Origin: an uncultured Pelagibacteraceae bacterium
Lineage (GTDB): Bacteria; Pseudomonadota; Alphaproteobacteria; Pelagibacterales; Pelagibacteraceae
DNA length: 43,166 nt
Direction: 5' to 3'
Assembly (NCBI GenBank): GCA_902631255.1
Contig: CACOXS010000006.1
Span: forward strand, 1 to 43,166
The notes under the pieces are model-generated. The model did not search any database. It saw only the letters and a program-made list of their open reading frames with translations, and was not told where the DNA came from. Below, one piece after another: positions 19,379 to 28,218 of the stretch. Made by a program: the position numbers and the translations under genes. Every line of letters starts with the position of its first letter. Positions within the stretch are counted from its first letter, which is position 1.

Positions 19379-20194
19379 ATGATTAAACAAGCAATTATTC
19401 CTTTAGCTGGTTTGGGTACACGTTTGCTTCCATTAACCAGTGTATTTCCAAAAGAACTTTTACCTATTTATGGTAAACCAGGAATTGAATATATTCTAGA
19501 TGAATGCATTGATGCAGGAATTAAAGAGGTTATTTTTATAATTTCAAATAAAAAGAAAATGATAAAGACTTATTTTTATAATGATAATTTTTACAAAAAA
19601 ATTGTTAAAAAAAAGAAAGATAAAAGAATTAAGGAAGAATACAAAAAAATTTTAAGATATAAAAAAATGATAAAATTTGTTTATCAAAACAAACCACTTG
19701 GTACCGGTGATGCTGTTTTAAAAACAAAAAAATTAATAAAAGATAATTTCTTTTTAATGTTGTTACCAGATGATCTTATTATTAAAAAAAATTGTTCTAA
19801 ATCGATGATAAAGATTCATAAAAAATACAATGCTTCTGTTATGGCTAGTATGAATGTTAGAAGAAATAATGTTTCGAGATGGGGAATTTATAAGTTAAAA
19901 ACTAAAATAAGTAAGAATAATTATTTGATCTCAGATGTTATTGAAAAACCTTCTGTAAAAAAAGCACCATCTAATAAAGCAGTGATTGGAAGATATATTT
20001 TACCTAGAGAAATTTTTTCAAAATTACTTAAACAAAAACCAGGCAAAGGAGGAGAAATACATATTACAGATGCTATCCAAACATTAATTCAAAATAATAA
20101 AAAATTCATTGCTCATAATTTTTCTGGAAAATATCTTGATTGTGGAAGCATGAGTGGTTACATCAAATCAACTTTAGAGATAGCTAAATCATGA
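19379..20194 (+). CDS. galU: UTP-glucose-1-phosphate uridylyltransferase
   Basis: This enzyme makes UDP-glucose from UTP and glucose-1-phosphate. The 271-residue protein has the nucleotidyltransferase start IPLAGLGTRLLPLTSVFPKELLPI (residues 7-30), GTGDAVLKTK (about 108-117), LPDDLI, and the C-terminal GGEIHITDAIQTL. It overlaps the next gene by four bases (ATGA), so the product is probably channelled to the UDP-glucose dehydrogenase that follows. It contains a lysine-rich insert around residues 75-100. Confidence 0.94.
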   Translation: MIKQAIIPLAGLGTRLLPLTSVFPKELLPIYGKPGIEYILDECIDAGIKEVIFIISNKKKMIKTYFYNDNFYKKIVKKKKDKRIKEEYKKILRYKKMIKFVYQNKPLGTGDAVLKTKKLIKDNFFLMLLPDDLIIKKNCSKSMIKIHKKYNASVMASMNVRRNNVSRWGIYKLKTKISKNNYLISDVIEKPSVKKAPSNKAVIGRYILPREIFSKLLKQKPGKGGEIHITDAIQTLIQNNKKFIAHNFSGKYLDCGSMSGYIKSTLEIAKS

Positions 20195-21489
20195 AATTAT
20201 GTATGATTGGTTCTGGTTATGTAGGTTTAGTAAGCGGAGTATGTTTTGCTGATTTAGGAAATGATGTAATTTGTGTAGATAATAATGTAGACAAAATAAA
20301 TTTACTAAAAAAAGGAAAAATTCCAATTTACGAACCTGGTTTATCAGAATTAGTAATAAAGAATTTTAAGAATAAAAAATTAAATTTTTCTACAGATTTA
20401 AAAAAATCAATTAAAGACTCAGATATAATTTTTATTTGCGTTGGTACCCCAACTAAAAAAGGTGGTAGTTCAGCAGATTTAAGTCAAATTTATAAAGTCT
20501 CTAGAGAAATAAGTTCTTCAATAAATAAATTTAAGATTATCATAACAAAATCAACAGTTCCCGTGACGACAGGAGATGAAATTGAAAAAATATTATCTAA
20601 AAAAAATAGTAAAAAGAAATTTTCTGTTGTTTCAAATCCTGAATTTTTAAGAGAAGGAGAGGCAATAAGAGATTTTGTTTATCCTGATCGTGTAGTTATA
20701 GGAACTAATGATAAAAAAGCAGGTAGAATTTTGAAAAATCTTTATAGCCCGCTTATTTCTAAGGGTGCTTCTTATTTACAAACTTCTAGAAGAGCCGCAG
20801 AATTGATTAAATATGCTTCTAACGCTTTTTTAGCGACAAAGATTACTTTTATAAATGAAATAGCTAATTTATGTGAAAAAACTAATATTAATGTTGAGGA
20901 TATATCAATTGGTATGGGATTGGATAAAAGAATAGGCAGTCGATTTCTTAGAGCAGGACCTGCTTATGGTGGATCCTGTTTTCCTAAAGATACAAAAGCG
21001 ATTATTACAACAGCAAATAAATTTAAAACAAATTTATCAGTAATAAAATCAGTAATTAAATCGAATGAAAATAGATCTAAAATTTTATTAGATAGAATAA
21101 ATAGAATTTTAAATAGGAAAATTAAAAATAAAATAATTACCTTTTTAGGAGTTACATTTAAAGCTAATACAGATGATATGAGAGATTCTTCGAGTTTAAA
21201 AATGATACCATGGTTATCAAAAAAAGGAGCAATTATAAAATATTTTGATCCAACTGGTTATAAAACTGAATTTATGAAGTTTAAAAATGTAATTAATAAG
21301 ACTTCAATAAAAGATGCTGTTCATGGGGCTGATCTTGTTATTATTCATACTGAATGGAATGATTTTAAATCAATTAATTTTAAAAGTTTAGTTAAAGGTA
21401 AGAAGTTTATGATTTTTGATATGAGAAATATATATTCTTCATCAAAGATTAAAGACCAAGGTTTCAAATATTTTAGTGTTGGAAAGTAA
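20191..21489 (+). CDS. ugd: UDP-glucose 6-dehydrogenase
   Basis: The enzyme oxidises UDP-glucose to UDP-glucuronate with two NAD+, supplying sugar for surface polysaccharide or lipid glycosylation. The 432-residue protein has the Rossmann start MKLCMIGSGYVGLVSGVCFADLG-type block (GSGYVG at residues 7-12), FICVGTPTKKGG, TKSTVPVTTGD, NPEFLREGEAI, and the catalytic Cys near residue 263 in YGGSCFPKDTKA, then FLGVTFKANTDDMRDS. It is translationally coupled to galU. Its stop is four bases from the convergent RidA-family gene. Confidence 0.95.
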   Translation: MKLCMIGSGYVGLVSGVCFADLGNDVICVDNNVDKINLLKKGKIPIYEPGLSELVIKNFKNKKLNFSTDLKKSIKDSDIIFICVGTPTKKGGSSADLSQIYKVSREISSSINKFKIIITKSTVPVTTGDEIEKILSKKNSKKKFSVVSNPEFLREGEAIRDFVYPDRVVIGTNDKKAGRILKNLYSPLISKGASYLQTSRRAAELIKYASNAFLATKITFINEIANLCEKTNINVEDISIGMGLDKRIGSRFLRAGPAYGGSCFPKDTKAIITTANKFKTNLSVIKSVIKSNENRSKILLDRINRILNRKIKNKIITFLGVTFKANTDDMRDSSSLKMIPWLSKKGAIIKYFDPTGYKTEFMKFKNVINKTSIKDAVHGADLVIIHTEWNDFKSINFKSLVKGKKFMIFDMRNIYSSSKIKDQGFKYFSVGK

Positions 21490-21493
21490 AAAT

Positions 21494-21955
21494 CTAATTT
21501 AACTCAAATATTGCATCTACTTCAACCGAAACGCCTAATGGTAAACTATTTGTACTTACAGCAGCTCTAGTATGCATACCTGCATTTCCAAAAATTGAAG
21601 CAATCAAATCAGATGCTCCATTTATTACTTTGGGTTGATCAATAAAGTCATCTGTTGAGTTTACAAATCCTGTTAGTTTCACACATGATTTAATTTTTGA
21701 TAAATCATTATCGCAGGCTTTTTTAACTTGGGCAATAATACTTAACGCGCATCTCTTAGCAGCATTGTAACCAGCCGTGACATCCAATTCTTTACCAACT
21801 TTTCCTTTGATTAATTCACCATTATCATCAATAGAAATTTGTCCTGATATGAATAACATTTTTCCTATAATTTTTGTTGCAACATAATTACCAACTGGTG
21901 CTTTTGCTTCAGGAAGCTTTAAATTAAGCTCTTTAATTTTATCTTCAAAACTCAT
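21494..21955 (-). CDS. RidA (YjgF/YER057c/UK114) family protein
   Basis: RidA-family proteins hydrolyse reactive enamine/imine intermediates released by pyridoxal-phosphate enzymes; some subgroups have other roles. The 153-residue protein fits the longer subgroup (YjgF-like 1) with an N-terminal extension, FISGQISIDDNGELIKGKVG, and the C-terminal AGMHTRAAVSTNSLPLGVSVEVDAIFEL, which keeps the conserved Arg needed for deaminase activity. It overlaps the end of topA by four bases and is the last gene of the ruvX-to-topA run. The exact substrate is unknown. Confidence 0.88.
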   Translation of the reverse strand: MSFEDKIKELNLKLPEAKAPVGNYVATKIIGKMLFISGQISIDDNGELIKGKVGKELDVTAGYNAAKRCALSIIAQVKKACDNDLSKIKSCVKLTGFVNSTDDFIDQPKVINGASDLIASIFGNAGMHTRAAVSTNSLPLGVSVEVDAIFELN

Positions 21956-24537
21956 TTTATTTTTTTTCTTTTTGATTTTTTTGTTTTATCGTATTCTCTT
22001 CTTTTCTCAATTAATATTAAAGCTTCTTCCATCGTTAATTCAATGGGGTCTTTTTCCTCAGGAATAGTTGCATTGAGTGATTTATATTTTATATAAGGTC
22101 CATATTGACCCTTCATGACTCTAACAGGTTTTTTATCCTCAGGATGTTCTCCCAAATCTTTTATCATTGAAGAGGACATCCGACCAGGTTTGGCCTCTGC
22201 TATTAATGTTATTGCTCTATTTAAACCTATGGAAAATATTTCCTCTACATTTTCTATTCTTGCTGATTTATTTTCACATTTTAAGTAAGGACCAAATCTT
22301 CCAACATTCAGTGTAATTTCTTTTTGATTATCTGGATTTATTCCCAAAGATTTAGGCAGTGAACATAAAAATTTAGCTTTTTCCAAATTGATACTCTCCA
22401 ATTCCAATCCTTTTGGTATTGAAACATTTTTTAAAAGTTCATTAACATCTGACTTCAACTTTTTAGTTTTTTTCTTTTTCTTACTAATTTTTTCAACTTC
22501 TATATCAGAAGAGATTTTTTCATATTGAAGGTAGGGGCCAAACCTACCATTTTTCAAATATATATCATTTCCATTTTCATGTTTTCCTATTAATTTTGGT
22601 TCAGCTAATTGTGCCTGAGCGGCAGCTTTTGCTTTAGATAAGGGTCGTGTAAATTTACATTCTGGATAATTTGAACACCCTATAAAAGCGCCCCCTCTGA
22701 AACTATTCTTTAAACTAAGTGTTCCAGAATTACATAACTGACATTTTCTTACTACATTACCTTCATTATCCTTATCAAAAATTAATTCACCCAGACTATC
22801 ATTAAGTAAATCCAATACCTCTCTAGTTCTCTTTTCTTTTACTTCTGAAACATTATTATTAAAGTCTTTCCAAAAAAGTTCCAAAACTTTGATCCAACTT
22901 TCTTTTCCAGTAGTGATCTCATCAAGTTGATCTTCTAATCCTGCTGTAAAATTATAATCTACATATTTTGAGAATAATTTTTCTAAAAAGGCTGAAATTA
23001 ATTTACCTCTATCTGTAGGAAAAAATCTTTTATTCAATATCTCCGCATAGCCTCGATTGGCAATAGTAGAAATGATACTTGCGTACGTAGAAGGTCTCCC
23101 GATACCAAGTTCCTCAAGCTTTTTAACTAAACTAGCTTCGGAATATCTTGGTGGTGGCTGTGTATAATGTTGTTCATCTATTAGCGCCTCTATATTAATA
23201 GGTCCTTTAGTTACAGCCGGTAAAATATTTTCATTATCATCTTTGCTTTGATTATTATAAATCTTTAAGAAACCGTCAAATTTTAAAACTGATCCGCTGG
23301 CTTTACAAATTGTATCATTATTATCTGACGTTAAAGTGATGGTGTTTCTATCAAATTTAGCTGACTCCATTTGAGAAGATAAAGCTCTACTCCAGATAAG
23401 ATCATAAAGTTTATTTTGATCTGTACTTAGATATTTTTTAACACTTTGAGGAGTTCTAATAATATCAGTAGGTCTAATTGCTTCGTGAGCTTCTTGTGCA
23501 TTTTTAGCTTTTTTGCCAGAATAATTCAAAACATCATTAGGTAAGTATTCATTACCAATTTCTTTTTGGATATAGTTTCTGAAACTTGTTACAGCATCTT
23601 TAGATAAATTAGTTCCATCAGTTCTCATATATGTAATTAAGCCAATTGTTTCACCTTCCATTTCTATACCTTGATAAAGTTTTTGAGCAATTTGCATTGT
23701 TCTAGATGCACCAAAACCTAATCGACTCGATGCGGTTTGTTGAAGAGTTGAAGTCGTAAACGGTCCAGAGGGATTACGATTCATTATTTTACTAGAAATA
23801 TCGGTTATACTAAATTTTTTTTTCTTAATACTCAATATGGCTTTATTTATCTCTTCTTTATTTCTAAATGAAAATTTTTCAATTTTATTGTTATCAAGTT
23901 GACTTATACTGGCAGTAAAATTTTGATTTATATTATTGGCAAATTTAATACTTAAAGTCCAAAATTCCTCAGGTTTAAAAGACTCAATTGCATGCTCTCT
24001 TTCCGTAATTAATTTTAAAGCAACAGACTGAACTCTTCCTGCGGATTTCGAACCTGGAAGTTTTGTCCAAAGTATTGGGGATATATTAAAACCAACCAAG
24101 TAATCCAAGGCTCTTCTTGCCATATACGCGTCGACCAGTAGTGGCTCAATTTGTCTAGGATTTTCAATTCCTTGAATAACAGCTTTTTTGGTTATTTCAT
24201 TAAACACAACTCGTTCAATTTCTTTATCTTTTAAAAGTTTTTTTTCATTCAAATATTCTTTGACATGCCAAGCAATAGCCTCACCTTCACGATCAGGGTC
24301 AGTCGCTAATATAATTTTAGATGAGTCTTTAACCGCATCTGTTATTTCTTTTAAATATTTTTTTGAAAAACTATCAACTTCCCATTCCATTTTAAAATCT
24401 TGATCTGGATTAACAGAACCATTTTTTGACGGTAAATCTCTTATATGACCATAACTTGCCAAAACTTTATAATTATCACCTAAGTATTTATTAATGGTTT
24501 TTGCTTTAGCGGGACTTTCTACAATGACCAGATTCAT
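21952..24537 (-). CDS. topA: DNA topoisomerase I
   Basis: This type IA topoisomerase relaxes negative supercoils. The 861-residue protein has the TOPRIM domain (MNLVIVESPAKAKTINKYLG with Glu7; DPDREGEAIAWHV near residues 80-92) and the active-site Tyr near 303 in GLITYMRTDGTNLS. One four-cysteine zinc ribbon follows (CQLC...GCSNYPEC, about residues 610-650). The C-terminus carries repeated NGRFGPYLQYE / VGRFGPYLKCE / KGQYGPYIKYK units, the topoisomerase C-terminal repeats common in alphaproteobacteria, and ends in a basic tail. It lies 36 bases after plsY; the dprA gene often found between them is absent. Confidence 0.97.
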   Translation of the reverse strand: MNLVIVESPAKAKTINKYLGDNYKVLASYGHIRDLPSKNGSVNPDQDFKMEWEVDSFSKKYLKEITDAVKDSSKIILATDPDREGEAIAWHVKEYLNEKKLLKDKEIERVVFNEITKKAVIQGIENPRQIEPLLVDAYMARRALDYLVGFNISPILWTKLPGSKSAGRVQSVALKLITEREHAIESFKPEEFWTLSIKFANNINQNFTASISQLDNNKIEKFSFRNKEEINKAILSIKKKKFSITDISSKIMNRNPSGPFTTSTLQQTASSRLGFGASRTMQIAQKLYQGIEMEGETIGLITYMRTDGTNLSKDAVTSFRNYIQKEIGNEYLPNDVLNYSGKKAKNAQEAHEAIRPTDIIRTPQSVKKYLSTDQNKLYDLIWSRALSSQMESAKFDRNTITLTSDNNDTICKASGSVLKFDGFLKIYNNQSKDDNENILPAVTKGPINIEALIDEQHYTQPPPRYSEASLVKKLEELGIGRPSTYASIISTIANRGYAEILNKRFFPTDRGKLISAFLEKLFSKYVDYNFTAGLEDQLDEITTGKESWIKVLELFWKDFNNNVSEVKEKRTREVLDLLNDSLGELIFDKDNEGNVVRKCQLCNSGTLSLKNSFRGGAFIGCSNYPECKFTRPLSKAKAAAQAQLAEPKLIGKHENGNDIYLKNGRFGPYLQYEKISSDIEVEKISKKKKKTKKLKSDVNELLKNVSIPKGLELESINLEKAKFLCSLPKSLGINPDNQKEITLNVGRFGPYLKCENKSARIENVEEIFSIGLNRAITLIAEAKPGRMSSSMIKDLGEHPEDKKPVRVMKGQYGPYIKYKSLNATIPEEKDPIELTMEEALILIEKRREYDKTKKSKRKKIK

Positions 24538-24573
24538 AAACTACAAACTACCCAAAAGCCTTAGATAGTCAAT

Positions 24574-25152
24574 TTAATAAATTTTTGTCTTAGTTTCTTC
24601 TTTATTTATCAATCTTTTAATATTTTCTCTATGAGTAAAAAAAATCAAGATAAACATGATTGTAAAAAAAATTGCCTGATTAAACTCAGTGGAAACTAAT
24701 AGATAGATTGGTATAGATATTGAAGCTATTAAAGATGATAAAGATGAAAATTTAGAAATAAAAAAAGTTATAAACCAACATACAGAAAATATAATTCCAA
24801 AATATAAATTTATAGCAAATAAAATACCAACATATGTAGCAACACCTTTGCCACCTCTGAACTTGAGCCAAATTGGAAACACATGACCTAAAAAGGCACA
24901 TAAAGATGCAGTATATAAAAAATCTTGGTATAAAATTTTTACATAAACCACTGGTATAATTGCTTTTAAAATATCCAAACCTAACGTGAAATAACCAATA
25001 GTTTTGTTACCAGATCTCAAAGCATTGGTGGCTCCAATATTACCAGATCCTATTTCTCTTATGTCTTTTTTTAAAAATATCTTTGTAAGTATAAATCCAA
25101 AAGGTATGGAGCCCATTAGGTAGGAAATGATACCTATCAAAAAAATATCCAT
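24574..25152 (-). CDS. plsY: Acyl-phosphate:glycerol-3-phosphate acyltransferase
   Basis: PlsY is an inner-membrane enzyme that acylates glycerol-3-phosphate from acyl-phosphate, the first step of phospholipid synthesis. The 192-residue protein is hydrophobic with about five to six spans and has the family motifs YLMGSIPFGFILTK (motif 1, residues 11-24), IGSGNIGATNALRSGNK (motif 2, about 34-50) and FPIWLKFRGGKGVATYVG (motif 3, about 91-108). It starts one base after the pyrC-like stop. PlsX, its usual partner, is not in the window. Confidence 0.95.
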   Translation of the reverse strand: MDIFLIGIISYLMGSIPFGFILTKIFLKKDIREIGSGNIGATNALRSGNKTIGYFTLGLDILKAIIPVVYVKILYQDFLYTASLCAFLGHVFPIWLKFRGGKGVATYVGILFAINLYFGIIFSVCWFITFFISKFSSLSSLIASISIPIYLLVSTEFNQAIFFTIMFILIFFTHRENIKRLINKEETKTKIY

Positions 25153-25153
25153 A

Positions 25154-26440
25154 TTAAAGTTTAAATAATTCTTTTCCTTTTACAAATGTATTCGTGACCT
25201 TACCTTGAAGTTTTTTATCTTCAATTGAGGTGTTTTTTGATTTTGAAATCAATTTTTCTTTTTTTACAATCCATGGTTTGCCTATATCTACAATACAAAA
25301 ATCTGCATCATTACCAATGGAGAGGTTACCTTTATCTATTCTGAGAATTTTTGCAGGATTTGATGTAAGTGCTTTAATTAATGTTTCTAATTTTAAAGAT
25401 CCATTATGATATAACTCTAAACTTAAAGATAATAGAGTTTCTATACCTGATGCGCCTGTTGCAGCTTGAGAAAATGTTAATCTCTTTGACTCTTCATCTT
25501 CAGGCTTGTGATCTGAAACAATCACATCTATTAATCCATCCTTTAATCCTTCCACTAGAGCAATTCTATCTTCCTCACGTCTCAAAGGTGGAGATAGTTT
25601 TAAAAAAGTTCTAAAATCACCTATATCATTTTCATTTAAAGAGAGATTATTTATCGAAACACCTGATGTGAATTTTACAATTTCTTTTCTATGTTTGATT
25701 ACTTCAATAGATTTTTGCGATGACAATTGAGAAATATGATATCTGCATTTTACTTTTTCAAGTAAAGTAAGATCTCTTTCAATCAAAATTCTTTCTGCGA
25801 TCTCAGGAATACCTGATAATCCTAATTTAGATGCGATAATGCCTGAATTTATCATCCCATTTTTTGCAAGTTCATAATCTTCTGCATGTTGCATTATTAA
25901 ACAGCCAATATCTTTTGCAGAATTCATTATCCGAGACATTAATCTGGGATTTTGAATAGTTTTAATGCCATCAGTAAATGCTATTATACCTTTGCCTTGA
26001 AGAAGACCAAACTCTGTCATATTGTTTCCTTCAATATTTTTTGTAAGTGATGCACACGGAAAAATGTTTATTCGAGATTTATCTCTTCCTCTTCTTTTTA
26101 AAAAATCAACTATAGATACGTTGTCTATTATCGGATTAGTATTTGGCATTGTTACCACAGAAGTTACGCCACCGGCTAAAGCAGCATTACTTAAGGTTTT
26201 AAAGTTTTCTTTATATTCATAGCCTGGTTCACCTACAAATACTCTCATGTCAACTAAACCTGGGAATATATATTTTCCCTTTAAGTCAATTGGTTTTTCT
26301 CTTGAAGGAAGATTATTTGTATTCACCTTTTTTCCTACCGCTTCTATCTTTCCTTCTTCAGAGATTATAAGTCCACCTGTTTCGTTAATTGAATTGTGTG
26401 GGTCAATTATATTAGCGTTTATAAAATATTGTTTTTTCAT
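25154..26440 (-). CDS. pyrC: Dihydroorotase-like protein, probably non-catalytic PyrC'
   Basis: By family this is a type I dihydroorotase of the pyrimidine pathway, but key metal ligands are missing. The 428-residue amidohydrolase has the usual PGLVD start of the metal motif, yet reads DMRVFVGEPG (about residues 64-73) where active enzymes have DxHxHxREPG. Later blocks such as HISQLSS and VSDHKPEDEE are partly conserved. In Pseudomonas-type systems an inactive homologue (PyrC' or PyrX) is required as a scaffold for PyrB, and the gene here begins directly after the pyrB stop with no gap. I infer a structural role; an active dihydroorotase should exist elsewhere. Confidence 0.85.
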   Translation of the reverse strand: MKKQYFINANIIDPHNSINETGGLIISEEGKIEAVGKKVNTNNLPSREKPIDLKGKYIFPGLVDMRVFVGEPGYEYKENFKTLSNAALAGGVTSVVTMPNTNPIIDNVSIVDFLKRRGRDKSRINIFPCASLTKNIEGNNMTEFGLLQGKGIIAFTDGIKTIQNPRLMSRIMNSAKDIGCLIMQHAEDYELAKNGMINSGIIASKLGLSGIPEIAERILIERDLTLLEKVKCRYHISQLSSQKSIEVIKHRKEIVKFTSGVSINNLSLNENDIGDFRTFLKLSPPLRREEDRIALVEGLKDGLIDVIVSDHKPEDEESKRLTFSQAATGASGIETLLSLSLELYHNGSLKLETLIKALTSNPAKILRIDKGNLSIGNDADFCIVDIGKPWIVKKEKLISKSKNTSIEDKKLQGKVTNTFVKGKELFKL

Positions 26441-27382
26441 TTAAGTACAAAAAATCTTTAAACAGGCCATTCTTACCGCAACTCCAAGTTCTACTTGTTC
26501 TTTAATTACGCTTTTATTGATATCATCGGCTAAATTAGTATCTATCTCAATACCTCTATTCATTGGACCTGGGTGCATGATTAATGCATCAGCTTTTGCA
26601 TGTTCTAATTTATCCGGAGTAAGACCATAATATTCATAATACTCTCTATTAGATGAGAGATAAGAACTTGTCATTCTTTCATTTTGTAATCTTAACATCA
26701 TTACAATATCACAATCTTTTAATCCTTTTTTCATATCAGTGAATGTGTTAACGCCAAATTTTTCTATTTCTTTTGGCATCAGATTTGTGGGCGCAATTAT
26801 ATTTACTTCTGCTCCTAACATATTCAGTAAATAAATATTAGATCTTGCAACTCTTGAATGTAGGATATCTCCACAGATGGCAATTCTTAAACCTTCAATT
26901 TTTTTTTTTCGATTTATAATTGTCAGAGCATCCAATAAAGCTTGAGTAGGGTGTTCTCTTCTTCCATCTCCGGCATTTAAAACCGCACAGTTAACTTTTT
27001 GAGAAAGTAGATTACATGCTCCAGAGTCTTGGTGTCTTATTACAATAATGTCAGGATGCATAGCATTTAGTGTCATTGCAGTATCAATCAGAGTTTCTCC
27101 TTTTTTAATTGCAGAATTACTTATATTCATTGACATCACATCAGCTCCAAGTCTTTTTCCTGCTAATTCAAATGAACTTTGAGTTCTCGTTGAGGGCTCA
27201 AAAAATAAATTAATCTGTGTTTTTCCTCTTAGCGCATCAATTTTTTTATTTTTACTTTGGTTTACTTTTATAAAATCGTGAGCTTCATCAAGTATCATAT
27301 TAACATCATTTATAGATAAATCTTGGATACCTAACAGATGTTTTTGGGAAATTTTAATAGCTTTATTTGTTTTAATTGCCAT
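26441..27382 (-). CDS. pyrB: Aspartate carbamoyltransferase catalytic subunit
   Basis: PyrB condenses carbamoyl phosphate and aspartate, the committed step of pyrimidine synthesis. From ATG 27382 the product is 313 residues, starting MAIKTNK and reaching HLLGIQDLS after about 14 residues. Motifs are [21 protein letters not shown] (carbamoyl-phosphate site), [10 protein letters not shown], and MLRLQNER. In-frame starts at 27403 (ATG) and 27421 (TTG) would extend it by 7 or 13 residues without family support. No pyrI regulatory subunit is present; the neighbour is the inactive dihydroorotase-like partner, which fits the dodecameric PyrB-PyrC' form. Confidence 0.95.
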   Translation of the reverse strand: MAIKTNKAIKISQKHLLGIQDLSINDVNMILDEAHDFIKVNQSKNKKIDALRGKTQINLFFEPSTRTQSSFELAGKRLGADVMSMNISNSAIKKGETLIDTAMTLNAMHPDIIVIRHQDSGACNLLSQKVNCAVLNAGDGRREHPTQALLDALTIINRKKKIEGLRIAICGDILHSRVARSNIYLLNMLGAEVNIIAPTNLMPKEIEKFGVNTFTDMKKGLKDCDIVMMLRLQNERMTSSYLSSNREYYEYYGLTPDKLEHAKADALIMHPGPMNRGIEIDTNLADDINKSVIKEQVELGVAVRMACLKIFCT

Positions 27383-27424
27383 TAAAACCAACTCTATAAC
27401 CATAAAGTTGTATAATAGCAAGTA

Positions 27425-27880
27425 TTAATTGTTCAAAAAATCTATTGCTCCTTGCAATATAAAGGCAGCAGCATTTTCATCAATTTTATTTTCTCTTTTA
27501 GTAACATTAATATCTAATTGACTGGAAAGATTAAAAGCACCAACAGTTGATAGTCTCTCGTCCCATAAACAAACTGGAATATCAATATTCTTTTCAATAT
27601 ACGTAGAAACATCTTTTACTGATTGAGAAGATTTGCCAGAAGAGCCATCCATATTTAAGGGGTTTCCTATTATGACTCCCTTAATGTTGTTTTCGATGAT
27701 TATTGATTTGAGTTGATCTATAAGGTTTTGAGAGGATTTTTTTTCTATAGTTATAAATGGTGTGGCAATTAATTGTTTTTCGTCACAAATTGAAACTCCT
27801 ATTCGTTTGGAACCAAGGTCTAAGCCTATCAATCTGCACTTATCTAAGTGATTTCTTTTAAATTCCTCTAACGTGATCAT
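27425..27880 (-). CDS. ruvX: YqgF/RuvX-family RNase H-fold nuclease
   Basis: The family is a putative Holliday junction resolvase and is also implicated in 16S rRNA 5' end maturation. The 151-residue protein has the first catalytic Asp in LIGLDLGSKRIGVSICDE (about residues 18-35), GVIIGNPLNMDGSSG, the conserved Glu in LWDERLSTV (about 109-117) and a late Asp in KIDENAAAFILQG. It heads the run ruvX-pyrB-pyrC'-plsY-topA-ridA family. Which of the two proposed roles applies cannot be told from sequence. Confidence 0.92.
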   Translation of the reverse strand: MITLEEFKRNHLDKCRLIGLDLGSKRIGVSICDEKQLIATPFITIEKKSSQNLIDQLKSIIIENNIKGVIIGNPLNMDGSSGKSSQSVKDVSTYIEKNIDIPVCLWDERLSTVGAFNLSSQLDINVTKRENKIDENAAAFILQGAIDFLNN

Positions 27881-27930
27881 ATTGTATATTTTTAACTTAA
27901 ATGATAGTTTGCGTCATACCTAAATAGCAT
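27881..27930. promoter_or_regulatory. Divergent intergenic region between ruvX and gatC
   Basis: Fifty AT-rich bases separate the two divergent operons, so promoters for both directions are expected here. The imperfect inverted pair ATGA...TCAT at about 27901-27917 could be an operator but is too short to mean much. I cannot assign -35 and -10 boxes with confidence. No ribosome binding site is obvious before gatC. Confidence 0.35.
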
Positions 27931-28218
27931 ATGAGTATAGATCTTAAAACAATAAAACACATATCTAAATTATCAAGAATTTCTGTTGATGAAAAAAGGG
28001 CAGAAAAATTAGCTGATGATTTAAATTCAATTTTTGAATTTATTGAAAAGCTCAATGAATTAAAAACAGATGATGTAAAGCCATTAACATCAATAGCAGA
28101 AACTACTTTAAAATTCAGATCTGATGAGATCAAAAGTAAAAATATTAGAGAACAAATAATTAAAAATTCTCCTGAAAATAATGAGGATTATTTTGTTGTA
28201 CCAAAGGTAATTGAATAA
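27931..28218 (+). CDS. gatC: Asp-tRNA(Asn)/Glu-tRNA(Gln) amidotransferase subunit C
   Basis: GatC is the small belt subunit that stabilises GatA-GatB. The 95-residue protein has the family pattern IDLKTIKHISKLSRISVDE, a helix with LADDLNSIFEFIEKLNEL, and the VKPLTS block near residue 50. It ends DYFVVPKVIE, close to the canonical F-V-V-P-K-V-I end. It starts the gatC-gatA-gatB set; the gatA ATG overlaps its stop by one base. Confidence 0.95.
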   Translation: MSIDLKTIKHISKLSRISVDEKRAEKLADDLNSIFEFIEKLNELKTDDVKPLTSIAETTLKFRSDEIKSKNIREQIIKNSPENNEDYFVVPKVIE

